A stretch of 64,000 bases of DNA from assembly GCF_001294205.1 (NCBI RefSeq), contig NZ_LAQT01000030.1, positions 1 through 64,000 of the forward strand, in the 5' to 3' direction. This DNA comes from Amantichitinum ursilacus (GTDB lineage: Bacteria > Pseudomonadota > Gammaproteobacteria > Burkholderiales > Chitinibacteraceae). Of this stretch, positions 1 to 9,420 are shown in pieces. Under the pieces are notes generated by a model that had not been told where the DNA came from, made no database searches, and saw only the letters and a list, made by a program, of their open reading frames with translations. Positions within the stretch are counted from its first letter, which is position 1. Each line of letters begins with the position of its first letter. A program made the position numbers and the translations under genes.

Positions 1-200
1 AACTAGTTACTGACATCGGTACGGTACCGCTGTCTCTGCGTTTCGCTGTGTTTGCTGCAGCAGGGAGGCGAAATATACGGCCAGGCCGCCGGACCGTCAA
101 CACCTTGCTGCAAACAAAATCGGGCAAAGTAACTAAACCACTAAAAACAAAGAGAATTTTCTTACGCCTTTTTTCGCTTTGTCCTACGCAATGCGGGGTT

Positions 201-953
201 CTATTTGCTGGTGTCGTCGCCAAATCGACGCAATTGGCTAAATGCCGCCAGTTCCCACCCTCGCATCGCCAATAAAAGCCCCGTTCCATGCCGCCTGGCC
301 AGTGGTGTTTCAAGGCTTTCCTGATGCAACTCGGCAAAGCGCTGCCGCAGTTTGCGGATTTCGGCATGCATCCGCGTCAAGGCATCTGCCGACAACATGC
401 CATGTGAGAACGCCAGCACTTCATCAGCGCCGCCAAAATCGCCACGTAGAAAATCCGGCATGCCTTTCTGGCGGAAAAACGTGCGGATCGGCCCGTCAGG
501 CAGCCAGTCGAAGTTGCGCGCTACATTCAACCGGATGCGGTTACCCGGCAGAAAATGGATCAGCCGCAGCCGGTCCAGTCGCACCAGCAGGCGAACACAC
601 TCGTGCTCGCTCAGCTTATAAACGTTAACGATGTCGGCCAGCTCCCAATGATTGAGCGCACACACTGCAACCAGTAACAGCGGCACCTCGGACACCAGTT
701 CGCGTTCTTGCGCTTCGCTTAACAGATGCAACTGGTTTTCGCCCACGACCGCTTCTTGCGTCAGCTCGGCCAGCGTAAAGCCCAACAGATTGCTGATTTC
801 GATTAACCGGTCAACGCCCAAGCGGCGCGAGGCAAACATGCGTTTAACGCTGGGCTCGGATAGTTTGAGCGCCTCGCCCAGCGTGCGATAGGTATAACCC
901 TGACTTTTAAGATGGCGTTTAAGCGTGGAAACCAGTTGATCGAGTTCAGCCAT
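201..953 (-). CDS. HTH (XRE-like) transcriptional regulator
   Basis: The 250-residue protein starts with a lambda-repressor-like helix-turn-helix over residues 5-65 (YTYRTLGEALKLSEPSVKRM is the recognition part), followed by a long alpha-helical region with no domain I recognise. It should bind DNA as a cytoplasmic regulator; the target is unknown. It lies 33 bases downstream of, and on the same strand as, the GNAT gene, so the two may be co-transcribed. Both genes are preceded by a similar TATATATAAGA stretch. The HTH call is firm, the role is open. Confidence 0.8.
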   Translation of the reverse strand: MAELDQLVSTLKRHLKSQGYTYRTLGEALKLSEPSVKRMFASRRLGVDRLIEISNLLGFTLAELTQEAVVGENQLHLLSEAQERELVSEVPLLLVAVCALNHWELADIVNVYKLSEHECVRLLVRLDRLRLIHFLPGNRIRLNVARNFDWLPDGPIRTFFRQKGMPDFLRGDFGGADEVLAFSHGMLSADALTRMHAEIRKLRQRFAELHQESLETPLARRHGTGLLLAMRGWELAAFSQLRRFGDDTSK

Positions 954-986
954 AGTCGGTTTGCTTTTCTTATATATATGTAGAGA

Positions 987-1430
987 TCACGTCAGCGCGA
1001 TTTCGTAGCGCACATGGTCGGTCCGCGTGGCCAGTTTGTCGTACGCCGCACGCGCCGCCAGATTGTCGGTATTGGTAATCCAGTAGATGCGTGCCCAGTC
1101 TTGCGCTTGCGCCAATGCTCGTAGCTGCGCAATCAATGCGGATGCCACGCCCATCCTGCGGCCCGCGGGCGCCACAAACAGGTCTTCCAGGTATGCGATG
1201 GTGCGCGCGCTCCACGTATGCGGATGGCACACGTAGTGACAAAAGCCGACCAGCTCGCCTGCCGGATTGAACGCACCCAGGCCGTAGATCGACGAGTCAG
1301 CGTCCAAGATGCGCTGCCAGGTGGCGGCACAAACGGCCGGATCAACCGCCGCCGAATAGAACGCGCAATAGTCTTGCCACAACGTCAGCCAGCCACTGTG
1401 GTCAGCACTTTGCAAAGGTCGGATCAACAT
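987..1430 (-). CDS. GNAT-family N-acetyltransferase
   Basis: The 147-residue protein is the usual length for a single GNAT domain. Residues around 80-105 (YLEDLFVAPAGRRMGVAS) form the acetyl-CoA-binding motif A with the R/Q-x-x-G-x-G/A type loop, and the tail (WITNTDNLAARAAYDKL) is the typical motif B. It would transfer an acetyl group from acetyl-CoA to an amine of a small molecule or protein; the substrate cannot be read from the sequence. It precedes the HTH regulator in the same direction. Confidence 0.85.
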   Translation of the reverse strand: MLIRPLQSADHSGWLTLWQDYCAFYSAAVDPAVCAATWQRILDADSSIYGLGAFNPAGELVGFCHYVCHPHTWSARTIAYLEDLFVAPAGRRMGVASALIAQLRALAQAQDWARIYWITNTDNLAARAAYDKLATRTDHVRYEIALT

Positions 1431-1767
1431 CGGTAATGCGCTCTTATATATAGGAGAGGACGGTGCGCCTGCATTCTAGTCGCGGGCCAACGCCGCACGC
1501 TAACAGCATGGGTGATCAGTGCTGCAATTGTTTCTTCAACGTAACAACCGCCCTCGCCTGCTACGGCGCACGAATGCACAGACCAGGTCGTCCAGCATCG
1601 CTGCGAGCGCGTTGACAGTAATTAGTGACGTCTTGCGCCGCCCCGGCTCAGCTCTTATAAAGGCATACCCCGGCGCTTGGGGAACCCGTAGGCCGCGTTG
1701 GCACTCGATAGCCAGGCGCCTTCGCGTTGACGTATATCGCGCATTTTTAATAACAACGAGGTCAGGC
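1431..1767. other. Intergenic region between GNAT gene and lepB
   Basis: This divergent gap of 337 bases must hold the promoters of the leftward GNAT gene and the rightward lepB. An open frame continues upstream of lepB through it from 1519, but it encodes an arginine-rich, non-conserved-looking segment and I treat it as non-coding. TTGACA (1613-1618) and TTGACG (1728-1733) are possible -35 boxes, but neither has a convincing -10 partner. Confidence 0.4.
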
Positions 1768-2727
1768 ATGAATTGGCTCCTGGTAGGTATCGTCGCCCTG
1801 ATTGCGGCGCCGTTCCTGGTCATCATCGGTAACCGGCAACCGCGTGAAGGCGCGGAGGCGCCGCAACTGGTGCAATACGGCTATCTGGCCGGCATTATTG
1901 GTCTGTTTATTTTGCTGGTGCAGTGGATGTCCATCAGCGCCGCCATGCTGATCTTTTTGCTGGGCACTGGTGTCATCTGGGCGTTTGATAAATGGATGCA
2001 CAAGGCGCGCGCCGACAAACTCCGCCCGGATTGGGCTGAATACGGCCGTGGCTTCTTTCCCGTATTGCTGGTGGTGTTTGTGCTGCGCGCGTTTGTGGTC
2101 GAGCCCTACCAGATTCCTTCGTCATCGATGCGACCCGGTCTGGTGGTGGGCGACTTTATTCTGGTGAACAAATTTACTTATGGTCTGCGCGTGCCGATTC
2201 TGAACACGGTGTTTGCCCATATTGGCAGCCCGCAGCATGGCGATGTGATGGTGTTCAACCATCCGGACAAACCCGAGATCAATCTGATCAAGCGCGTGAT
2301 TGGTGTACCGGGGGACACGGTCGAATATCGCAACAAGCAGTTATATATAAATGGCGTTGCCCTGCCCACCCAGCCTGCAGGTGAGCACGACTATATAGAG
2401 GGCGGCGATATGCAGGTCCGCAACCTGCAATTTGCCGAGAAACATGGCGAGCACCTGTATAACACCCTGCAAGCCATCGATAACCCGCCCGCGGTTAACC
2501 TGGCGGCAGTCGAAGACTTTCAGTATCGCGAAAACTGTCAGTACGACACCAATGCGTTTACCTGCAAAGTACCCGAAGGCCATTACTTCATGATGGGCGA
2601 TAACCGCGATCACTCTGGCGACGGCCGATACTTCGGTTTTGTGCCTGATAAATACCTGGTCGGCAAAGCGTTCTTTGTCTGGTTTAACCTGGGCCACCTC
2701 AACCGGATCGGCACGGTTATTCACTAA
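1768..2727 (+). CDS. lepB: Signal peptidase I
   Basis: The 319-residue inner-membrane serine protease cleaves signal peptides from exported proteins. Two N-terminal hydrophobic segments (about 2-20 and 38-72) are followed by a third before the catalytic motif PSSSMRPGL, where Ser120 is the likely nucleophile; Lys175 in NLIKRVIGVPGD is the general base, exactly 55 residues later as in E. coli LepB (S90/K145). The box MGDNRDHSGDGRYFG is near the end. The start at 1768 is chosen because the membrane segments begin there and an AGG-type ribosome site precedes it. lepA and rnc, its usual partners, are absent. The 3' end overlaps the convergent GntR gene by 11 bases. Confidence 0.93.
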   Translation: MNWLLVGIVALIAAPFLVIIGNRQPREGAEAPQLVQYGYLAGIIGLFILLVQWMSISAAMLIFLLGTGVIWAFDKWMHKARADKLRPDWAEYGRGFFPVLLVVFVLRAFVVEPYQIPSSSMRPGLVVGDFILVNKFTYGLRVPILNTVFAHIGSPQHGDVMVFNHPDKPEINLIKRVIGVPGDTVEYRNKQLYINGVALPTQPAGEHDYIEGGDMQVRNLQFAEKHGEHLYNTLQAIDNPPAVNLAAVEDFQYRENCQYDTNAFTCKVPEGHYFMMGDNRDHSGDGRYFGFVPDKYLVGKAFFVWFNLGHLNRIGTVIH

Positions 2728-3493
2728 GGCCGCCCGCCCTGCCTGCGCCGACGTCCGGGTCGCCGATCACCGCCAACGGCAAAACCCGGGCGTGCGAGAC
2801 CGTTAACAAGGTGGTCATCGCAGCCCCTGCCGCGGGCACGGCGCGCGTGGCAATCGCCTCGTGCACGGCCGAGTAATACATCAGATCTTCGCCCGGGTTG
2901 GAGCCGTGCCGGTGCAACATGCCCGATGACACACGCAAAGCCGCCTTAATGGCGCCACCGATCGTAATAAACATGCCATTACGCGACGCATTGATAATCG
3001 CCAGATGGAAATCCAGATCGGCCTGCGCCGCCATGCGCACATCGTTGCCCGCGTTGGCCAGCTCGGTATAACGCCGGCCAATCTGGCGCAAGTCTTCATC
3101 GGTGCCATGTAGCGCGGCCAACTGGCTGGCGCGCGGCTCAAAGCACAAGCGCATCTCGAAGATGTCTTGCACGATGGCGCGATCAAACTGTGCCTCCAGC
3201 CGCCACGCCAATACGTCGCGATCCAGCAGATTCCAGTCGGTAAAGGGCAGCACGCGCGTGCCGATCTTGGGCGACACCTCCAGCAGCCGCTTGCCCGCCA
3301 GATGTTTGATCGCCTCGCGGATCGTGGTACGGCTAACGCCATAAGCCGCACACAATTCCGGCTCGATCGGTAGCAAATCGCCGGGCCGAAATTCGCCGCT
3401 GACTACGCGCATCCCCAGAATGCGCGCCACCTGCGCGCTCATGGTGCCAACCAGCGGTTCCCGTTCAAACACTGAGTGGGCCTCCGCGCTCAT
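2717..3493 (-). CDS. GntR/FadR-family transcriptional regulator
   Basis: The 258-residue protein has an N-terminal winged HTH (residues about 15-85, with EPELCAAYGVSRTTIREAIK) and a C-terminal all-helical FCD ligand domain containing the Asp/His residues (DLDFHLAI, HEAIA) that often bind a metal. It is the last gene of the arabinoside operon, 20 bases after the arabinofuranosidase gene. It is therefore the likely local regulator, probably releasing DNA when a sugar or sugar acid is bound. The best operator candidate is the 19-base inverted repeat at 9421-9439. FadR-type identity is clear; the effector is unknown. Confidence 0.88.
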   Translation of the reverse strand: MSAEAHSVFEREPLVGTMSAQVARILGMRVVSGEFRPGDLLPIEPELCAAYGVSRTTIREAIKHLAGKRLLEVSPKIGTRVLPFTDWNLLDRDVLAWRLEAQFDRAIVQDIFEMRLCFEPRASQLAALHGTDEDLRQIGRRYTELANAGNDVRMAAQADLDFHLAIINASRNGMFITIGGAIKAALRVSSGMLHRHGSNPGEDLMYYSAVHEAIATRAVPAAGAAMTTLLTVSHARVLPLAVIGDPDVGAGRAGGLSE

Positions 3494-3513
3494 TACGCCA
3501 CCATGGCGCGGCG

Positions 3514-5058
3514 CTAGCGGGTTTCACCGTTGCCTTGGCCGCGCCGGTCATTGGCTTGCGTTACGATCACGTTCCAGGAGCCGGGCTTTAGCCGCGCAAT
3601 AATGGTTTCGCCATCGGCACGCACGTCGTGGTTAAAACCCGGCGTAACGGTCTCGGGCGCTTCGCGCGTATTGGTGGCTTTCATATTGGTGTGATGCAAT
3701 TCCAGCGCCTGCGTAATCTGACGCTCACGGCCCAGCCCGCGCAATTCAATGCGCAATTCCATCTCTTCGGTTAAATGCCGATTCAGCGCAAAAATCACGC
3801 TCTGGCCGGTGGTTTCATCGTCCACTACGCTGGCGCACAAATAGGGGATCTCGGCGAATGATTTAGCGCTATAAGACGGCGAATCAATCACCGGGCGCAG
3901 CACGCGGCCGTGAGCAAATTGCGAGGCTTGGGCAAACGGATAAAAAATGGTTTGCCGCCACGCCGCGCCGCCCGGCTCAGTCATGATCGGCCCAATCACA
4001 TTAACCAGTTGCGCCAGGCACGCCGTTTTAACGCGATCGCAATTGTTCATCATCACGATCAACGCGCCGCCATTGACCAGCGCGTCTTCAAAGTTATAAA
4101 CCTCTTCAATCAGCCGCGGCGCCTGCGGCCAGCCTGGCTTGCGCAGATCGTCGATGCTGCGCGCCTTGTACCAAACGTTCCATTCATCAAACGACAGCAT
4201 GATGCGTTTGCGCGAATGTTTACGCGCAGCAACCCCATCCGCCACCGCGACAATTTCTTTGATGAATTGATCGGTCTGTTCGATATTGCCAAAAAACTCT
4301 TCGGTCGAATCGTAGCGATTGGTGAAATACGTATGCAGCGAAATAAAATCGACCTCATCAAAACAATGGTCGAGCACTGTATGTTCCCATTCGCCATAAG
4401 TGGGCATATCCCATTGCGAAGAACCGCAAGCGGCCAAGGTAATCGTGGGATCTACCTGGCGCATCACCTTGGCGGTCTCTAATGCAATGCGGCCGTATTC
4501 CTGCGGCGTTTTGCGGCAGATTTGCCACGGGCCATCCATTTCATTGCCCAGGCACCAGAACTTGATATCGTGCGGCTTTTCCACGCCATGTTCGCGACGC
4601 AGATCACTAAGCGCGGTGCCGCCCGGATGATTGCAATATTCGACGAAATGGCGCGCTTCATCGGGGCCGCGCGTGCCCAGGTTGACGCCAAACATGGGTT
4701 CCACTCCCGCCTTGTCAGCCCAGCGCATAAATTCATTGGTGCCAAACTGGTTGGTCTCGGTGGAATACCACGCCAGATCCAGCCGCACCGGGCGCTGGTC
4801 TTTGGGCCCAACGCCATCTTCCCAGTTGTAGCCCGACATGAAATTGCCGCCCGGATAACGCACGATGGTCGGGCCCAGTTCGCGGGTCAGATCCAGCACG
4901 TCTTGCCGGAAGCCGTCTTCATCGGCGCTGGGATGGTCCGGTTCATAAATGCCGGTGTAGACGCAACGGCCCATATGCTCGACAAAAGTGCCAAACAAGC
5001 GGCGGTCGAGATCGGCAATGGCAAAGTCGCGGTCAACAATAAGGCGCGCACTGATCAT
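3514..5058 (-). CDS. abfA: Alpha-L-arabinofuranosidase, GH51
   Basis: The 514-residue GH51 enzyme hydrolyses terminal non-reducing alpha-L-arabinofuranosyl groups from arabino-oligosaccharides. The acid/base is Glu173 in the motif CLGNEMDGPW and the nucleophile Glu292 in SFDEWNVWYKAR, the same spacing as in characterised GH51 enzymes. The N-terminal (beta/alpha)8 barrel is followed by a beta-sandwich of about 130 residues. There is no signal peptide, so it acts in the cytoplasm on sugars imported by the ABC transporter encoded upstream in the same operon. Length is normal for the family. Confidence 0.95.
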   Translation of the reverse strand: MISARLIVDRDFAIADLDRRLFGTFVEHMGRCVYTGIYEPDHPSADEDGFRQDVLDLTRELGPTIVRYPGGNFMSGYNWEDGVGPKDQRPVRLDLAWYSTETNQFGTNEFMRWADKAGVEPMFGVNLGTRGPDEARHFVEYCNHPGGTALSDLRREHGVEKPHDIKFWCLGNEMDGPWQICRKTPQEYGRIALETAKVMRQVDPTITLAACGSSQWDMPTYGEWEHTVLDHCFDEVDFISLHTYFTNRYDSTEEFFGNIEQTDQFIKEIVAVADGVAARKHSRKRIMLSFDEWNVWYKARSIDDLRKPGWPQAPRLIEEVYNFEDALVNGGALIVMMNNCDRVKTACLAQLVNVIGPIMTEPGGAAWRQTIFYPFAQASQFAHGRVLRPVIDSPSYSAKSFAEIPYLCASVVDDETTGQSVIFALNRHLTEEMELRIELRGLGRERQITQALELHHTNMKATNTREAPETVTPGFNHDVRADGETIIARLKPGSWNVIVTQANDRRGQGNGETR

Positions 5059-5136
5059 GGCGAACGTTCCTGCAAAAAGTCCAAGAAGAAGTTGCCGTGG
5101 CGCTGCAAGGCCACGGCCAGAGCGGTTGGCAGCGGC

Positions 5137-6465
5137 TTAATGCACGCTTGCCAGCAAGGTATTCACGCGGCTTTCGATGGCATCCTCGACCGCCGGGATG
5201 GCTTTGCCCGACAGCATCATGCTGGAGATTTCCTCACCAATAATGGCTTCGATGGCGCGTTGGCGTGGCACATTGCTGGGGGTGGTTACGCCAATCTGCG
5301 TAATCTCCAGGATGTTTTTGCGATAAGGCAGGCCTTGGTACTGCGCGCTCTGCACCACCTTGTTGTTGGCGGGCAAATGGCCGGTGCGGGACCAGTCGTA
5401 ATCGTGGTCCCATAAAAATTTGAGAAAACTCAGCGCCGCTTTCTTCTCGGCATCGTTATGCGTGCCGCCTTTGATCAGCACCCAGCTATGGCCATCGGCA
5501 AAAATCGCTTTCTTGCCGTAGAGATTGGCAAACGGCACCACGTCGTAACCGTCATGTAATGGCGAATCGGCCTTGGCTGCGGCGACCAGAAAATCATTGA
5601 TGGTCCAGTTGCCGACTACGTCCACCGCCACATCGCCACTGGTAAAGGCTTGCTGGGTAGCGCCATAGTCCAGGCCTTTCTTGATATAGCCCTCGGTCCA
5701 CAGCTTGTTCATCAGCGTGAGCGCGTTGGTGGCCGCCGGGGTATGCACGCTGATCTTGCGACCATCCGCGCCGAACACCTGCGCATTCTGTTGGTACATC
5801 AGCGTGAGAAAGGTACGGGTGGGCGCGGCGGTTTCGTTGGCGGTGGTCCACGAGAAATACGGTTTGCCGGTTGCGTCCTTGATCTTTTTGGCCTGCGCCA
5901 GCAACTCGTCCGGCGATTTGGGCAGGATGGGCTGACCATCCGGCGTGGTCAGGCCCGCTTTCTTGAAATAGTTAACATTGATATGCCACAGCCACGACCA
6001 CGTATCGAACGGCAGCGCATAGGTTTTGCCGCCGATGACCACGCCGCGTTTGGCATGCGGGGTAAAGTCGGCCGTGTTGATACCTACGCTTTTGAAGCCA
6101 TCATCGAGCGGCTCCACCAGTTTGCGGCTGACAAAATCGCCCAGCACCGATTGATGCATGACGGCAATGGTCGGCACGTTATGCGCCACGATGCGGGAGG
6201 TGAGCTGATCGTAATACGGGCCCCACTCTGCCACTTCGGCTTTCACCACCACACCCTCCTTGTTGGTGGCGTTGTACTGATTGACCAAAGAAGTAATCGT
6301 GCCGCATTCACCCGTGGCTTTGCTGACATCCGTCACCTTGCCGTAATCGGCTTCGCAGGCGCCAAAAAAGCGGGCCAGCGTGATTTCGGTGGCGGCATGG
6401 CCAGTGCCGAGCGCAGCGCCCAGACACAAAGCCAACAGGGATCGAGTCGTCATACCGGCTTGCAT
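5137..6465 (-). CDS. ABC transporter sugar-binding protein (CUT1 family)
   Basis: The 442-residue periplasmic solute-binding protein of the maltose/UgpB type has a signal peptide of about 24 residues ending in GTGHA. The mature part has the family-1 extracellular binding fold (for example GKTYALPFDTWSWLWHINV and GDVAVDVVGNW). The start at 6465 is preceded by AGGAGA at a good distance; a longer frame upstream lacks a signal sequence and runs into the permease gene. It is followed by the arabinofuranosidase gene, so arabinosides or arabino-oligosaccharides are the likely ligand. The ligand is inferred from context only. Confidence 0.92.
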   Translation of the reverse strand: MQAGMTTRSLLALCLGAALGTGHAATEITLARFFGACEADYGKVTDVSKATGECGTITSLVNQYNATNKEGVVVKAEVAEWGPYYDQLTSRIVAHNVPTIAVMHQSVLGDFVSRKLVEPLDDGFKSVGINTADFTPHAKRGVVIGGKTYALPFDTWSWLWHINVNYFKKAGLTTPDGQPILPKSPDELLAQAKKIKDATGKPYFSWTTANETAAPTRTFLTLMYQQNAQVFGADGRKISVHTPAATNALTLMNKLWTEGYIKKGLDYGATQQAFTSGDVAVDVVGNWTINDFLVAAAKADSPLHDGYDVVPFANLYGKKAIFADGHSWVLIKGGTHNDAEKKAALSFLKFLWDHDYDWSRTGHLPANNKVVQSAQYQGLPYRKNILEITQIGVTTPSNVPRQRAIEAIIGEEISSMMLSGKAIPAVEDAIESRVNTLLASVH

Positions 6466-6518
6466 TGTTGTTGTCTCCTGAGGATATAAACGCAGCGCGG
6501 CAGTGCGCCGCACCACGG

Positions 6519-7361
6519 CTAGCGCACGGTGGTTCCGGCCACCGCAGAAACGATGTGTTTCTGGAAAAACAGGTAGATGACAAAGATCGGCAAGCCGGCA
6601 AACACCGCTTGCGCCATCAGATAACCGATGCCTTCCGACTGGGCAAAATTGCTCTGGGTGGCCGCCAGACCCAAAGTCAGCGTGTACATATCGGGTTTGG
6701 ACGCCGAAATCAGCGGCCACAGATAGTCGTTCCAGGCCGTCAGAAAGGTGAAGATGCCCAGCGTGGCCTGCGCCGGAATCGACAGCGGCAAGACGATGCG
6801 CAAAAAGATTTTCCAGCGCGGCGTGCTATCGAGGAGCGCGGCTTCTTCAATGTCTTTGGGAATGGCCTTGAAATACTGCGTCATCAAGAACACGCCAAAC
6901 GGGGCGGCTAGCCGCGGCAGAATCAGCCCGCTATAGGTGTTGTGCAAATCCAGATCGGCAAACAGACGGTGCAAGGGGATAACCACTGCTTGCTCGGGCA
7001 CTGCCAGCCCGGCCAGCACAAATACATATAACGCTTTCTGCCCCGGAAATGCGGTGCGGGCAAAACCATAGCCAGCCAGCGAGCACAACACCAAGGTCAG
7101 CAGCGTTTGCGTTACCGACACGATGCAGCTATTGGCAATCCAGCGAAACACCGACGAGGTGCCCAGGATATCGGTGTAATTCTTGAGCGTGTACGGCGCG
7201 CCCAGCACCACATCGGTGTGCTGCGCCAGAAAGGCATTGGGTTTAAACGACAGCGCAAAAACCCAGGCCAGCGGCGCGATCCACAACAAGGCCAGCACCA
7301 TCACCGCGGCCAGAATCAGGTGGTCGCCCATGCGGCGGCCAGCGTGTTGACGTGCGCTCAT
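6519..7361 (-). CDS. ABC sugar transporter permease, MalG-type
   Basis: The 280-residue inner-membrane permease of the CUT1 family has six predicted membrane helices and the cytoplasmic EAA loop EAALLDSTPRWKIFLRIVLP, which docks the ATPase. The start at 7361 has GGAGA upstream and overlaps the stop of the preceding permease gene by four bases (ATGA), indicating translational coupling. With the MalF-type partner it forms the channel through which the binding protein delivers sugar. Confidence 0.93.
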   Translation of the reverse strand: MSARQHAGRRMGDHLILAAVMVLALLWIAPLAWVFALSFKPNAFLAQHTDVVLGAPYTLKNYTDILGTSSVFRWIANSCIVSVTQTLLTLVLCSLAGYGFARTAFPGQKALYVFVLAGLAVPEQAVVIPLHRLFADLDLHNTYSGLILPRLAAPFGVFLMTQYFKAIPKDIEEAALLDSTPRWKIFLRIVLPLSIPAQATLGIFTFLTAWNDYLWPLISASKPDMYTLTLGLAATQSNFAQSEGIGYLMAQAVFAGLPIFVIYLFFQKHIVSAVAGTTVR

Positions 7362-8299
7362 GTGGATTCTCCGGATTGGGTCTGGCCGCGTTTGCTGATC
7401 CACATCTGAAGGGCCACGCCGATCAACATCAGGCCGAACAACACTTGCGCCGCCGCCGCGCTGTAGCCCAAGGCCCATTGCTGAAAGCCGGCCTCGTAAA
7501 TGAACTGCACCAAGGGGCGCGAGCTATTGTTGGGGCCGCCATTAGTCATCAATTGCGCCTGACCAAATAACTGGAATTGCAGGATCACTTCGATAATTGC
7601 CACCAAGGCCACGGTTTTGCGTAATTGCGGCAAGGTAATCGACCAGAACGTGCGCCAGCGGCCGGCGTTGTCCATGGCGGCGGCTTCATAGATCTCTTCG
7701 GGAATTTGCTGGAGCGCGGCCAGAAACAACATCATCGGCAATCCGATAATCCACCACACCGTAACCAGCGCAATGGCGGGCAAAGCCAGCGCACTGCTGG
7801 TCAGCGGATTGATACTCGCCAGGCCCAGGCTGTGCATCACATTGGCCAGCAGGCCTTTGTCGGTCATGAACACCAGCCGCCAGACCAACGTGACGATGGT
7901 GACCGACAGCACCGACGAGCCGAAGAAAATGGTGCGCAAGGCGGTGCCGACACGATCTTGCCGGTTGAGCGCCAGGGCCAGCGCCAGCCCTAGCGCCACA
8001 AACGCGGGCGTGGTCATCAGCACAAACAGAAAGGTATTGCGGATGGCGCCACGAAAAATATCGTCGTGCCATAGCCGGGCAAAGTTGGCCAGGCCGATAA
8101 AGGCGCGGTCGCCCGACAGCACGTCAACATCGTTAAGACTAAGCCACAAACCAGTGACGACCGGTACTACCAGCAGCGCGATATAAACCAGCACAAAAGG
8201 CAGCACAAACAAGGCGTTACTCCAGTGCTGCACGCCTTTGACCTTAGGCTGACTGGAGGCGCGCGCGGCCGCCGGCAGCGCAGAGAGCGTTGTTGTCAT
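7358..8299 (-). CDS. ABC sugar transporter permease, MalF-type
   Basis: The 313-residue inner-membrane permease has an N-terminal helix (about 28-50) followed by five more. Its EAA loop reads EIYEAAAMDNAGRWRTFWSI, followed by LPQL. The start at 8299 was chosen because a ribosome site of the AAGGG type lies upstream; earlier ATGs in frame overlap the ATPase gene. It is tightly packed between the ATPase gene (10-base gap) and the second permease gene (ATGA overlap). Confidence 0.92.
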   Translation of the reverse strand: MTTTLSALPAAARASSQPKVKGVQHWSNALFVLPFVLVYIALLVVPVVTGLWLSLNDVDVLSGDRAFIGLANFARLWHDDIFRGAIRNTFLFVLMTTPAFVALGLALALALNRQDRVGTALRTIFFGSSVLSVTIVTLVWRLVFMTDKGLLANVMHSLGLASINPLTSSALALPAIALVTVWWIIGLPMMLFLAALQQIPEEIYEAAAMDNAGRWRTFWSITLPQLRKTVALVAIIEVILQFQLFGQAQLMTNGGPNNSSRPLVQFIYEAGFQQWALGYSAAAAQVLFGLMLIGVALQMWISKRGQTQSGEST

Positions 8300-8309
8300 G
8301 GCGGCGCCC

Positions 8310-9392
8310 TTATGCGGCATGCCAGGCAAGCCCGGCTTCATCAAACAGATGCACATGCTCGGGCTCGAAGTGCAGGCCGACCAGATCGCCGCTGGCTACT
8401 GGCGATTCACGATGCGCTTGCGCCACCACGCTGTGACCATTGCTGAGCGTGACGTACACCAGCGTGCGCTCGCCCAGCCGCTCAATCACATCGGCACGAC
8501 CGCGCACCGGCGAGGCATCATCCAGCGTCAGCGATTCGGCCCGCACACCGGCCACCAGTTTTGCGTCCTTGCGCGCTGCCTGCGTGGGAACGCCGGTCTG
8601 CAATTCGGTGCCATCGGCCAGCCGTACCTTGATGCAATCCGCTTCGGCCGCCACCGGGATGGCATCAATAAAATTCATGGCAGGCGAGCCAATAAAACCG
8701 GCCACAAAGCGCGTGGCGGGTTTGCGATAAATCTCAATTGGCGTGCCCATCTGTTCGATGCGACCGCGATTCATCACCACGATGCGGCTGGCCAGCGTCA
8801 TCGCCTCAACCTGGTCATGCGTCACAAAAACCATGGTGGTTTTCAGGCGTTGATGCAGCCGCGCCAATTCAACCCGGGTACGGTTGCGTAATGCGGCATC
8901 CAGATTTGATAACGGCTCGTCAAACAGGAATGCGCCCGGTTCCTTGACCACCGCGCGCCCGATCGCCACGCGCTGGCGCTGCCCGCCCGACAGCTGGATC
9001 GGCTTGCGCGCCAGCATGCCTTCCAGTTCAAGCATGCGCGCCGCCTCGGTAATGCGCCGGTCGATTTCCGCGGCAGGCACGTTCACGTTGCGCAGGCCAA
9101 AGGCCATGTTCTCGCGCACCGTCATATGCGGATAAAGCGCGTAATGCTGAAACACCATTGCAAGATCCCGCTCGCCGGGCGCGCTGGCCGTCACGTCCTG
9201 GCCACCAATCCTGATCTGGCCGGCGCTGACTGGCTCCAGCCCTGCAATCATGCGCAACAGCGTGGATTTGCCACAGCCCGATGGCCCCAGGAAAACCAGG
9301 AACTCGCCCGATTCAATCTCCAGATTGAACTCCGGAATAATCTCGGTGCCGCCATAGCGTTTGTTGACGCCCACCAGCTGTATGCCTGCCAT
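8310..9392 (-). CDS. ABC sugar transporter ATP-binding protein (UgpC/MsmK type)
   Basis: The 360-residue ATPase energises the CUT1 sugar importer. It has a Walker A motif GPSGCGKST (residues 36-44), Q-loop, ABC signature LSGGQRQRVAIGRA, Walker B FLFDEPLSNLDA and switch His (VFVTHDQ), followed by the C-terminal TOBE/OB regulatory domain typical of MalK/UgpC proteins. It is the first gene of the operon, so the operon promoter must lie between 9393 and about 9660. MalK-type ATPases sometimes serve several transporters; here each partner is present nearby. Confidence 0.95.
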   Translation of the reverse strand: MAGIQLVGVNKRYGGTEIIPEFNLEIESGEFLVFLGPSGCGKSTLLRMIAGLEPVSAGQIRIGGQDVTASAPGERDLAMVFQHYALYPHMTVRENMAFGLRNVNVPAAEIDRRITEAARMLELEGMLARKPIQLSGGQRQRVAIGRAVVKEPGAFLFDEPLSNLDAALRNRTRVELARLHQRLKTTMVFVTHDQVEAMTLASRIVVMNRGRIEQMGTPIEIYRKPATRFVAGFIGSPAMNFIDAIPVAAEADCIKVRLADGTELQTGVPTQAARKDAKLVAGVRAESLTLDDASPVRGRADVIERLGERTLVYVTLSNGHSVVAQAHRESPVASGDLVGLHFEPEHVHLFDEAGLAWHAA

Positions 9393-9420
9393 GGTTCACT
9401 CCGCCGCTTTGGTGCTTTCG

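Noticed and set aside
1519-1767. Extension of lepB by 83 residues
   Set aside because: The extra part is arginine-rich, lacks membrane segments and overlaps the promoter region; the ribosome site fits 1768.
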